Below, piece after piece: positions 1 through 9,800 of a stretch of DNA of 64,000 bases. The notes under the pieces were generated by a model. It saw only the letters and a program-made list of their open reading frames with translations, was not told the DNA's origin and did not search any database. A program made the translations under genes and the position numbers. The first letter of the stretch is position 1; every line of letters begins with the position of its first letter. The DNA is from Plantago ovata (taxonomy: Eukaryota > Streptophyta > Magnoliopsida > Lamiales > Plantaginaceae). The stretch is from NCBI GenBank assembly GCA_028274465.1, contig CM051455.1, positions 40,565,129 through 40,629,128 on the forward strand. Reading direction: 5' to 3'.

Positions 1-2019
1 TATTGGTAAGACTGCACTTGCCCGGTGTGTTTTTAATGATAGTCGTATTAAGGGTCACTTTGATATTCAGGGTTGGGTTACGATATCCCAAGAGGTTGAT
101 TCACGAAGTATTGTTCTTAGCTTGCTACGTGACATGGGTATTGTTGTCCATCAAACTGATGATTTTCGCGACCTGGGAGATAAGTTGTACAAAAATCTAT
201 TTGGCAGAAGATATCTGATTGTTGTGGATGATATTTGGAGTGTCAAGACATGGGATATGCTCAGGCGATTCCTTCCTGCTTATGGTACTGGAAGCCGTAT
301 ATTGATAACCACTAGGATATTATCACTGGCAAGTCAAATCTCTACTATTCAGCCTTACCAGATGAGATTTCTAGATGAGAATGAAAGTTGGACTCTACTT
401 CAAAGAAGAGTTTTTGGCCAAGAAAGATGTCCCCATGGATTGGAGGAAATTGGTAGAAGGATTGCGAGAAGTTGCAGTGGTCTCCCTCTTGCCATTTTCT
501 TCGTCGGGGAATCCTTGCGAAGTCGTCCATGCAGCAATACTCTTGGGAATCCATTGCAAAAGCTATAGACACAGGTTCACAGCTGGATGTGGATGACCAT
601 GCTTCCCTAATACTGCATGTAAGTTACAGTCAATTGCCGGTTCATTTAAAGCCGTGTTTTCTTTACCTTGGGGTTTTTCAAAAGGAACATAGCATTAGAG
701 TCTCCAAAATTAAAAAATTATGGGTGGCTGAAGGTTTCCTGAAACCAAGGGAGGGGAGAATGTTGGAAGAGGTTGCGGTCGATTACTTAAAAGATCTCAT
801 CGGGAGAAGTTTGATAGATGTTGATGTGATTGGCTCTAATGGGAATGTGAAATTTTGCAAAGTTCATAATCTAGTGAGAGATTTGTGCTTGAGAGAAGCT
901 AAGAGGCTGAATTTTTTTAATGTCACTAAGGCTCAGAATCCGGATATATCACAAGCTTTGAATAGCCAGCGCCGTGTGGTTCTCCTTTCTAATAAGTCAG
1001 AGGAGCTGCATTCTCCTGAACTTGATCGTGCATTGCAATCATCATCATTTGTTCGGTCATTTGTATGCAATTTTCAGTATACATCGAAGCCTTCATTTGA
1101 CGCCAAACTGCTTCGTGTATGGAGTGCGGAAAAGAGTTACCGTTCAAAAGTTCTATCGGAGCTTGTTAACTCAAGATACCTTGATTTTGGATTTGGTGGT
1201 AAATGTTATCGGTTTCCCAGTTCAATGTGTCTACTTTGGAACTTACAAACAATAACATTAGGCCTCCAAGATACAGCGATATTACCATCTACAATATGGG
1301 AGATGTCTGAGCTTAGGCATGTGAATATAGAGGTATTTGAATGTGCTGATCCGCGTGGTGATAATAACATTGTGTTACAGAAGCTGCAGACACTGTCGAA
1401 GATATTGGATTTCAGGTGTTCAGAAGTGGTCGTTAGGATAATTCCAAATGTAAGGAAATTGAAAGTAAGCTATCAGGATGGTATGTTGTTGCCTGAGTAT
1501 CTCCAAAATATTGGTCGTCTGGAAAAACTGAAGTCGCTATATTGCCGATTTGGATATCGTTTTCCAAGGATGGTTATGTCAAGATTGGAGTTACCCTACT
1601 CACTGGTGAAGCTGACTTTGCTTGTAGGTGAGTTCAACTGGGAAGACATGGGGAAAAAGATTGGATTATTGCCACATCTCCAAAAGTTAAAGTTGTATGC
1701 ATTTCAGGGTGGCAACGAGTGGTACTTACGTGAAGGATTATTTTGTTCAGTTAGATTCCTCCATATTGCCACACTAGGGCTACAGGTGTGGTATACAGAT
1801 GGAGGTATCGTATTACCATGCCTTGAGCACCTTCGGCTTGAGCAGTTGATTAAACTGGAGCGGATCCCCATTGAAATCGGGGAAATACAGACTCTTCAAA
1901 CAATTTCTTTGTATGACTGCAGCAAATCTGCCGTTGAGTCAGCAAATGAGAGACTCGAAGAACAACGGGATATGGGCAATGAAGATATTGTTGTGAACAT
2001 ATATACTAATGGAGAGTAA
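1..2019 (+). pseudogene. CC-NBS-LRR (NLR) disease resistance gene, 5'-truncated by window edge, one frameshift
   Basis: This is an intracellular immune receptor of the late-blight-R1/RPP13-like class, of which only the part from the P-loop onward lies in the window. In frame 2 the P-loop end IGKTALA is at the very edge, kinase-2 YLIVVDDIW is near 212-238, RNBS-B GSRILITTR near 291-317 and GLPLA at 479-493. The frame then changes to frame 1, which carries the rest of NB-ARC (RNBS-D-like LKPCFLYLGVF, and VHNLVRD at about 862-882 where MHD is expected) and a degenerate LRR domain up to the TAA at 2017-2019. Both halves are full family matches and join at the G run 506-509: one more G would give the usual FVGGILAK. 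So either a recent pseudogene or a homopolymer sequencing error. The MHD position reads VHN, a variant that in other NLRs can affect autoactivity (family knowledge). Identity as an NLR is certain; functionality is not. Confidence 0.9.
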
Positions 2020-3337
2020 TGGGGCATACAGATTAAAGCAAGGTTTTCCATTGTCTAATTTTTTCTTATTCCATCTTTTTACATGATCACAAACTACTAC
2101 TACAGTACTACTCCATGTCTAACAGACCGTGTATTTATTTACTACTACTAACATAACATACTATTCCAATGGTGATTTAGGATGCCTCAACAGTCATTCC
2201 TAACAGGTTGCAGAATTGGATTGCTTCAGATTCCGAGTTTTGAGAACGCCCTTGAATTCAATGGTCATTTACTCATTTTTAGCTGTTCGGAAGAATTATT
2301 TAATGCTTTTTTCTTTTATACTACACATTTTGTTTGAGTGATACTGGTATTATTGAGATTTGAGAATGATCAAGAAATAATATGGAGAATTACAATTTCA
2401 GACTGTCATAGGATAGGCTCTGTTATCTTCGTCTGAAAAAGTCTGAACTGAATGTATCTGAATTGAGCTGAACTTATTTGTAGTACAAAATACTATTAGG
2501 CAAATTTAATTGAATTTAATGCATCTGAACTGAATTTAAAATCATCAATTTTCAGATAAAAAGAACAGAGTCTTACTTTTGTTGCTTTTATTTATTGGAA
2601 ATAACAAATGAGTTGTCCTAGGCATTGCAAAGAAAAGAGCAGGATATTGTGAATGCCATAGAATTTGGTAGATATTGTAGCACAAATTGAATTTTATTTA
2701 TTTCTCGAATGAATTTAGGAATACAATCTCTATCTAATTCTCTGATTTTAGTTTTCAAAGTGGCGAACTTGACTCTTCAAACTATTTATTTTTGGATAAA
2801 CGTCGATTCGAGGGCTTCACGACTTTATTTTGAATCAAATCATTAACTTGATGACTTTTGCGAAGAACGATTACGAACGAATGATCTATGAGTTCCACGA
2901 AAAACGCTTTAATCTTCGTCTTGGATATTAGTGGATTTGTGAGTCTCGGTCTTCTTTAGAGGAATCACGCGATCTTCAAGGGCGTTTTTGCTTATTCTTG
3001 AATCTAACGATTCTTTTTACTTGAATTTGACGAAGAACTCCAAGAACTTCTTCGGTCTTTTGGGTTTTGATCTTCCTTCGCGGGGTTTGATCTTCCCAGT
3101 AACGTTTATTCAAGTGCGCAATGGCTTCCTCTTGGATCGAATGCTTGCTTTCTTCGACTTCTTGAATTCTTTCTTGAATCTCTAAGCTTGATCTTGAGAT
3201 AATTCCTTGCTCTTCACTTGTTCAAAAGAATGAGAGAGCCCTCTATTTATACTAGTGGGAAGGAATCATTTTCATATTTGAGAGGGAATTGGAGACATTC
3301 TATTGGTCCATTAATATATGATTTGTATTTGATTTAA

Positions 3338-3340
<3 letters not shown>
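2020..3340. other. Intergenic stretch with one MITE
   Basis: No gene recognised. It begins with the probable 3' UTR of the NLR. It contains a MITE at 2415-2573 (listed separately). The part at 2780-3190 holds short open frames rich in cttcgaattc-like words that match no family I know. Confidence 0.5.
2415..2573 (+). mobile_element. MITE, family 'aggctctgtt...aacagagtct' (copy A)
   Basis: The left end AGGCTCTGTTATCTTCGTCT and the right end TCAGATAAAAAGAACAGAGT are imperfect inverted repeats. The interior matches the copies at 52648-52851 and 60539-60764 (shared words: tatttgtagta, aaaatactattaggcaaat, atgcatctgaactgaa, atcaattttcag). About 160 bp with no coding capacity, so a non-autonomous DNA transposon. 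The superfamily is unproven; PIF/Harbinger (Tourist-like) is possible because several ends abut TAA/TTA-like bases. Confidence 0.75.
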
Positions 3341-3650
<310 letters not shown>

Positions 3651-3801
3651 ATTTTTTTTTTGAAATTAATATTTTCTAAGTACGACTTCGAATTTTAGCC
3701 CTAGACTGTGAATGTCTGATTTATGTGGGGCAGACCTTGCTGCAACCTTAACTTGCTCCACCACCGACTTGGAAGTCACCGGTCAATTCGTGTAAGCACT
3801 T

Positions 3802-3912
3802 CGATCTGGAGCGTTGCGCTCCAGATCGGAGCAATATTTTTTCTCCGATCTGGAGTTTTGAAATTCCAGATCGGTGTTTTGAATACTCCGGCACCGGATT
3901 CCGGTGTCGGAG
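3802..3912. repeat. Three consecutive hairpin-forming inverted repeats
   Basis: Hairpin 1 (3802-3828) has the perfect 12-bp arms CGATCTGGAGCG/CGCTCCAGATCG around a 3-nt loop. Hairpin 2 (3845-3874) has 10-bp arms CCGATCTGGA/TCCAGATCGG. Hairpin 3 (3886-3912) has arms CTCCGGCACCGG/CCGGTGTCGGAG with one mismatch around ATT. Hairpins 1 and 2 share the GATCTGGA arm. A purine-rich AAAG-type tract follows to about 4005. No gene family recognised; possibly part of a repeat, since the downstream segment resembles 43265-43440. Confidence 0.7.
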
Positions 3913-3914
3913 TT

Positions 3915-4140
3915 TGTGAAGAAGAAGAAGAGTGAAAAGGAAAAAAGAAAAAGAAAAAGTAAAAGGAAAATGCAAAAATAAAACAAGAAAAAGAAAAATA
4001 AAAGTATAAAATGTAAGGGTTGTTTGGATTCATCAAAATTAAATTTTGGAATAATGAATTTGTGTTGACTTTGGACTAAAATGTAATTGTGTGCACATGC
4101 AGGTCTTTTTTTAGAAAGGGGTCATTAATTGTCACTAAAA
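3915..4140. repeat. Dispersed repeat (purine-rich tract plus conserved tail), copy 1
   Basis: A purine-rich tract is followed by 'ttggaataatgaatttgtgtt', 'ggactaaaatgtaattgt' and 'actaaaaatcaa'. The same order with similar wording occurs at 43265-43440. This indicates an unclassified dispersed repeat; no coding content. Confidence 0.45.
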
Positions 4141-4261
4141 ATCAAATAACTCTTTCAACATGTATGACTTAATTGCCTACCGTATCAAGGTAACTAAATT
4201 GAAACAGATTTTATGACTTGAAATTTTACATTATTTTTTTATACTGTTTCATTTCCCTCCA

Positions 4262-4550
4262 CCCATATGTGCAGAGCTTAATTAAGCTCTGGAAACAGAG
4301 CTAAATTAGGCTCTGAAAACAGAGCTTTATTCAAAGCTTAATTAAGCTTTGTATCGGAGATTAATTAAGCTCTGAACAGAGCCTATGCCAAGCTCTGTAA
4401 CAGAGCTTAGTTGAGCTCTGTTTAGAGCTCTATGCCAAGCTCTGTACGTAACAGAGCTTAATTGAGATCTGTTTCAGAGTTTAGTTGAGCTTTGTTCAGA
4501 GCTTAATAAAGCTCTGTTTCAGAGTCTAAATAAACTATGTTCAGAGCTTG
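4262..4550. repeat. Palindromic tandem array based on AGAGCTTAATTAAGCTCT
   Basis: Roughly a dozen degenerate copies of the self-complementary word CAGAGCTTAATTAAGCTCTG and variants (cagagcttagttgagctctg, cagagctaaattaggctctg) lie head to tail with spacings of about 15-35 bp. Each copy can fold on itself or pair with its neighbours. No protein family explains it. Confidence 0.7.
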
Positions 4551-5379
4551 AAAATACAAGAGTGTGTGAGAGTGTGCCATTTGTGAGATTTAGTTGATGT
4601 GGAACTGATTTATGGTGACTTGGAGGTGTGCAGTGATGTACAAGTTGGCAAGCTGAATAGGTTGTGTATTGTCTAATTCTCGCGCTCCACGCACTCATAC
4701 AGAGAATTATACGAAATAGGGGACCAAGAGTGCAGAGTGCGCCAAGTCGGGGACCAAAACCGCAGAGGACGGGAATTTGGAGGACCAAAACTGCAATTTA
4801 CCCCAACCTGATGAGTCCAGACAGACAAACGTTATCAATTTACTCTGGCATGAAAAACTCTAGTGAAACTGAATTTCAACCAGCAGCATGCATGCCAAAT
4901 TATTTTTCTATTTACCTAAACCTACCTGAGGAAACTTTTCATAATTTTGTTTTTGAAACGGAGGAAACTTTTCATAATGAGTTGGTTACTATCTGCAAGC
5001 ATTAATTAATTAATGAAGTTGACAATTAAATGGAATAATTGTTCTGTTTTCTGTTGTGTAGTTTTATCGTTGATCAGGGCTACATAACTCGATCATATAT
5101 CGAACAAGAAAGTAAAAGTGGAATTAAGCAAAGCTTTATCCATTCTCATACTATTTTTATGTTACCATCGAAATCTATTCTGATATTCAGGTGCGTCTAA
5201 AAAACATGGAACAGTATTGCAACAACCCAACCACCTTGATCAAGACAGGCCCTAATAGTCTACGACATTGCATTCTATCCACCCCCCCCCCCAAAAAAAA
5301 AATGTTTGACATTCTCGTCGAGATATGAGTGGTAGGGGTAGCACCATTTATGGGTTTGGGAATGGTACTGATATCATCT

Positions 5380-5625
5380 GTAACGATCTAACCACTAATT
5401 GATCAAGACTCCACCTTTATGGTCTGGCGTGGTCACTCATGACATGGGCTATACACATTTTACTGATATAATATTGCCTGATTTTGGATACTCTCAGCTC
5501 TGATACTATTTGTAAGAACCCAACCATTAATCGTAACCGACTCTATTGGCCGGTGTAATTACACATGACATCGACCACATGTCTCACTAGTATGCAATTA
5601 CTCTATTAGGGGACCACCATCTGCT
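5380..5625 (-). mobile_element. LTR/TRIM-like remnant with tRNA-iMet primer-binding site
   Basis: AGCTCTGATACTA at 5496-5508 is nearly the reverse complement of the canonical primer-binding site TGGTATCAGAGC used with initiator tRNA-Met. It is followed directly by TGTAAGAACCCAACC, an LTR-end-like start. The flanking segments 5380-5480 and 5511-5620 resemble each other (taac/agaaccYaaccattaatcg..., ...tcatgacat...). This fits a decayed small LTR element on the minus strand. Boundaries are uncertain. Confidence 0.4.
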
Positions 5626-5629
5626 TTAG

Positions 5630-6070
5630 GCCTGGATCTATATGGATTTAATATTAAAATTACTCAAAAAGCTTTAAACATTAAACAATATTAGAGTGGC
5701 GATTTTATTTACATATTAAAAAAAAATATTAAATATGGGATATGAAATATTAAAAAAAAATCAGTTTGATTAATGAATTAAGTTTACTAAGTAAAAATAT
5801 TTCAGTTTGATTAATTAATTAAGTTTACTAATTAAAAAATATTTCAGTATGATTAATTAATTAATTAATTACTTATGGGATATGAAATATTAAAAAATAT
5901 TCAAGACAGAAAATTAATTGAGTTTACTAATTTTTTTATTCGAAGATAACCAAGATTACCAACATACAAACCTTCCTTCCTGCAGCTTCATACGTTACAA
6001 AATCGTTAATTAGGTTTTTTAATTTCCTTTTCTAATTACCAATTCAATTCGATTTGCCTTGGGCTGGATT
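5630..6070. other. AT-rich intergenic stretch with short internal repeats
   Basis: Contains repeated phrases such as 'tttcagtttgattaattaattaagtttactaa' variants (5760-5880). It leads into the promoter of the CCCH gene. No gene seen. Confidence 0.4.
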
Positions 6071-6075
6071 TCCTT

Positions 6076-6086
6076 GTATATATATT
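6076..6086 (+). promoter_or_regulatory. Probable TATA box of the CCCH zinc-finger gene
   Basis: A GTATATATATT run lies a few tens of bases upstream of a plausible 5'-UTR exon that ends at 6153 with a good donor (GAG|GTAAAA). The position is appropriate for a TATA box. Inference from spacing only. Confidence 0.4.
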
Positions 6087-6641
6087 CCAAAATCTCAACC
6101 AGCGTCACCCACAAAATCACAAACGCATCGCTGGAATTGAAGAGCTTCCCGAGGTAAAAACTGCTATATATTTCAGTTTGATTAATTATTTGTATTAATG
6201 TTGTTATATGTACGTACCGTTTTGTGACAAATTAGCAATAGATATATGAATGTTGGCCGTGAAAAAGTTAAATAATCTTGACGAACTCGTGTGTTTCATG
6301 TTTTATTATCTTCAAGTCAGTTTAGTTTTCTTGAATTTTACATAACTGTTGGTTAGACTCAGAATTTATTTGTTGTTCAATTGACTGTGTTTCTTTGATC
6401 CACATAAACTTGCTCAGACTTGATTTGAAAAGGGTTTCTTTTCCTTCCATTTATTTACCCAAAAACAAATCTTTGAGCTGATTGAATGTTAGGATTGTTC
6501 TTGAATTAGCTGTTTGTTTTGTTCAGTTGAGTTGATTCTACATTGTATAGCAAACTTTTTCAGGATATTCGGAGACTTATCCAAATCTAGGAGTTCCTGT
6601 TATCTCATCTAATGTGAACATTGACATAAAATAACGAATGC

Positions 6642-6900
6642 AATCTGATATTCAATTGATTTGTAACAGTCTCAATTAGGATTAGGGTTTCTAATCTCAA
6701 TTAGGTTTAGGGTTTCCAATCTGATATTCAATTGATTTGTAACAGTCTCAATTAGGATTCGGGTTTCTAATCTCAATTAGGTTTAGGGTTTCTAATGTGC
6801 AAGTGAATGATTTTCCTTTAACAATATTGACACAAATTATAACGAATTTCAATCTGATAGTGATAGTCAATTGATTTGTAACAGTCTCAATTAGGTTTTT
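6642..6900. repeat. 76-bp tandem repeat with telo-box-like motifs, inside a 5'-UTR intron
   Basis: Two units start at 6642 and 6718 (period 76): aatctgatattcaattgatt, then gtaacagtctcaattagg, then TTAGGGTTT-type words. A partial third unit lies at about 6848-6900. Each full unit holds AGGGTTT / TTTAGGGTTT words resembling plant telo-boxes, which occur near transcription starts of many plant genes (established knowledge). They lie in the intron 6154-7018 just upstream of the CCCH coding exon. Confidence 0.75.
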
Positions 6901-7033
6901 ATTGTGGAAGTGAATGATTTTAGCTATATTTTAACTGAAGGAATTGTGATTCATCTTAAGTTTTTTTTTTTTTTGCCAAAATTCTAACCTAAGTTCTATG
7001 TTAATGTTTTTTTCCCAGAATAACTAGGTGAAG

Positions 7034-8140
7034 ATGTCTTATTCCGATCCACCACCGCCACACCAATTTATGCCGCAACATTTTTCTGAGGGTTTTCCTC
7101 CATCGATGATGTTCGAAACACAACAGCATGATGCGGATTTTGATCCTCCTTATCCTTATAAGCGATCAAGAAACTTCGAAAACCCACAAAATCTTGGGCC
7201 GACACCAATTACTAATCAGAGAGTGAACCCTCCACATCTTCCGGGAAGTAAAGGTACCGGACCTGGCCATATATTTTATAAGACTCGTCTTTGTGTCAGA
7301 TTTATGCAAGGCACATGTCAGAATGGGAATACTTGTTCCTTTGCTCATGGACATGAGGATTTACGTGAGCCCCCACCTAATTGGCAAGAAGTTATTCGTG
7401 AAAAGGATAGGGGTAGCGGTAGTGATACTTATAAAGCTGGGGATGATCGCCACCCTAGGATGAAGATATGCAAGAGGTATTCCAGTGGGGACGAGTGTCC
7501 ATATGGAGATCGGTGCAACTTTCTTCATGAGCGTCCACGGGTTGAGGGGCGTCATGTACCCGGTAGAAGGGAGAACTCTGTTGTAGGCAATATTGGAAAC
7601 TCAAGATATGAGGGTGACGAACTTGGTAGAAGAGAAACTACCTTTATAAGCATTGGAACCACTGAAAATGCAAGGAGTCTCGGTAGCGAAGGTGATCACC
7701 AACAAAAGATGGCTTTCTGGAAAACCAAAATGTGTGGTAAATGGGAAATCGGCCAGTGCACATATGGCGACAGGTGTCACTATGCTCATGGCATGTCAGG
7801 TACATTTGTAATTCGCATTTCAAAGTTTTACATCAATTTTCATTTGATGGTTTTGTTTTTGTTCAACTGTATAATTGGGATATATCATATGTTATTCACA
7901 GACTTGAAGGCATTTGATGCGCGTGTTGAGGCTGAACCGCCCATGAAATCTGTACCTGTTCCGGTATATCCTCACTCCACTCCTGTACCCAGCATCCCTC
8001 CTGCTAATTTGGCACCTGCTGCTAATGATGGAGAGGGAAAGCGGAAATTGAAATGGAAACTGGGTAAAAAGATCAACCGGATCTATGGAGATTGGATCGA
8101 TGATGGATCACCTCCTCGCTACACACCAGATGAAGCCTAG
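7034..8140 (+). CDS. CCCH-type zinc finger protein (C3H39/C3H12/C3H56-like)
   Basis: A probable RNA-binding protein with three CCCH fingers: C-x7-C-x5-C-x3-H in LCVRFMQGTCQNGNTCSFAH, C-x8-C-x5-C-x3-H in ICKRYSSGDECPYGDRCNFLH, and C-x7-C-x5-C-x3-H in MCGKWEIGQCTYGDRCHYAH. The first finger is followed by EDLREPPPNWQEVI, typical of the Arabidopsis C3H39 group. I start at ATG 7034 (MSYSD); the GTG six bases upstream is not a start. A 102-nt GT-AG intron (7800-7901) separates exon 7034-7799 from exon 7902-8140. It has no stop and is a multiple of three, so the genomic frame reads through it; spliced, the junction reads ...MSDLKAF. The spliced product is about 334 residues, with a lysine/arginine-rich C-terminal WKLGKKINRIYGDWI. 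A 5'-UTR exon and intron (6154-7018) precede it. Family assignment is firm; the exact orthologue is not. Confidence 0.9.
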   Translation: MSYSDPPPPHQFMPQHFSEGFPPSMMFETQQHDADFDPPYPYKRSRNFENPQNLGPTPITNQRVNPPHLPGSKGTGPGHIFYKTRLCVRFMQGTCQNGNTCSFAHGHEDLREPPPNWQEVIREKDRGSGSDTYKAGDDRHPRMKICKRYSSGDECPYGDRCNFLHERPRVEGRHVPGRRENSVVGNIGNSRYEGDELGRRETTFISIGTTENARSLGSEGDHQQKMAFWKTKMCGKWEIGQCTYGDRCHYAHGMSGTFVIRISKFYINFHLMVLFLFNCIIGIYHMLFTDLKAFDARVEAEPPMKSVPVPVYPHSTPVPSIPPANLAPAANDGEGKRKLKWKLGKKINRIYGDWIDDGSPPRYTPDEA

Positions 8141-8746
8141 GTCTCTCTTCAGTTTGGCCGTATGTATCATACCGGAGTATCATTGTTTCTGTAAGAAGCA
8201 GAAAGAACCACAATTCAATTTTAATATGTACAATCTCTGAGAACAAATTGCTCATATGCTATATTATCATCCACATCTATGGTCCCCGAACATTCCATTT
8301 TCATGTAGCATTTGGCTACAGCTTAATGTTGTTTCATTACCATGAACCTGTAGATTCAGAAGTCAGAACAACTAAATCAGCATTTTACTGGAACGAATGT
8401 ATTCATATACTGTAAGAAATTTCTATCAGTTTAATATATATTATGAATGTATTCATATACTGTAAGAAATTCGTTTTCTACATGATGTGCATCCTTATTC
8501 TCTTGCTGGTAACTTTTTTCTGTTAATTTGAATTTTAATACGTTGCTGAATGATTGAGTGAACATCAGTTTTTTTCTAAGTATAATGACCCTTATATATT
8601 AAACTGATAGAAATTTGTCTTTTGATAGTATGAACAAGGCCTCAGAATTTTGTATTTTGATAGTATGAATTTATCTAAAGCTTCATAAGCAATTTCTATA
8701 TTCTGTAGTTGAGCAACTAGTCATGTTTGCAGAGAACCACTAATTT

Positions 8747-8783
8747 AGGCTCTGTTCTCTTCGTCTGAGACGAAAAGAACAGT
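8747..8783. mobile_element. Minimal MITE: two inverted termini joined with no interior
   Basis: AGGCTCTGTTCTCTTCGTCT is followed almost immediately by GACGAAAAGAACAGT. These are the left and right ends of the family seen in full at 2415-2573 and 52648-52851, fused into a bare 37-bp palindrome. It looks like a maximal internal-deletion derivative or the residue of aberrant excision. Confidence 0.6.
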
Positions 8784-8964
8784 TTCTTAATGAGTCTCAT
8801 GAAAATTCCGTAGTTATTTCACGAGAAATATTATGCTTTGCTTGCTAGTGAAGCTGTTCATTCTTTTGAAATGAGATAAGTTCATGTGTTCTTCTCTTGT
8901 TAAACATAACTATTTTCATGTGAAATTTTCCAGTAGAAAGTAACAAGTAAAGAATATTAGAGTG

Positions 8965-9044
8965 AGGCCTGTTTGATTCGTCTGGAAAAATATATTCTTC
9001 AGTTCAGATCAGTTCAAATTTTTTCAGATAATCAAACACAGCCT
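8965..9044. mobile_element. 80-bp MITE-like element
   Basis: Termini AGGCCTGTTTGATTCGTCTG and CAGATAATCAAACACAGCCT form a near-perfect inverted repeat around a short interior with the 'cagttcagatcagttcaaat' wording of the aggctctgtt MITE family. Probably a divergent or deleted family member. Confidence 0.6.
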
Positions 9045-9179
9045 AAGATTTGAAAGGAATATAGGAAGGGAGTGCTTTGGAAGAAATAACAAGAACAGCT
9101 TGTAAACAAGCATATACGTCAGCCTTCAGGTCTTGTGACTGTCATTTGTTGAAAATGATGAGGTTTCAATGTTGACATG

Positions 9180-9800
9180 CAGAAGCTAGCTGGAGAAGAA
9201 GATGAGGATGGTTCAGGCTTTGTTGTATGATGCTGAGAAAAAGCAGCCGTCAAGGAGTGTAGCTGTTGCTTAATGATCGAAAGGCTCAAGGATGCTGCTC
9301 TTAATGCCTACAATGTGCTGGATGAGTTGGTCTATGAAGTGCTTCGGCAGAAAATAGAGCTAGCAGACTCCATATATGTGTGACAAGGTACCTAATATCT
9401 ATTTCAAGATGAGGATATCTATTTGTTGTTAGATGAACTCAAGGAAGAAGCACCTGGGATTAGGCTTGTATCGGAGAGGTTGTGAGTTCACCCATAGAAT
9501 TTAATGAAACCAGGCGGACAGGTGGATTGATATTCATAAGATATTGTGAGAATCTTGTAGGCTTTCCAGATATTCAAGGCCTTCAATTCCTGCGCTTTAT
9601 GATTGCGATATATTCACTTGTTTGCCCAAGGGTATAGGGAGACTCCAAGTTGCTTCAGGAACTGTATATTTGCGGTCTTCCTAGGCTTGTAGCATCTCTA
9701 GATTTACAAGATCTTCATTCTCTACGCTGTTTAGCCATTCAAAATTGCAGAGGTCTGGATGCTTCAGGAATTGGTCTCGAGTTCTGCACTTCATTATAGT
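9180..9800 (+). pseudogene. Degenerate CC-NBS-LRR relic (Rx_N coiled-coil fragment plus LRR fragment)
   Basis: Around 9210-9275 one frame reads VQALLYDAEKKQPSRSVAVA then stops. After a frame change RLKDAALNAYNVLDELVYEV continues to about 9360, which is the Rx N-terminal coiled-coil domain of RGA-type NLRs. The NB-ARC domain is missing. At about 9650-9800 another frame reads LQELYICGLPRLVASL, LHSLRCLAIQNCRGLD and LEFCTSL, typical C-terminal LRRs, before a stop. So an old NLR copy that has lost its central domain. It differs in class from the NLR at 1-2019. Confidence 0.75.

Larger units (their letters stand above)
8141..9170. other. 3' flank of the CCCH gene with small MITE derivatives
   Basis: The 3' UTR of the CCCH gene probably ends before 8300. 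Two copies of 'tgaatgtattcatatactgtaagaaattt' lie at 8396-8470. Two small transposon derivatives are listed separately. No gene recognised. Confidence 0.5.

Noticed and set aside
4262..4550. CRISPR-like array
   Set aside because: Plant nuclear DNA; repeats are degenerate palindromes without unique spacers of constant length.
7028..7033. GTG start for the CCCH protein
   Set aside because: Nuclear genes start at ATG; the ATG at 7034 gives the expected MSY... start.
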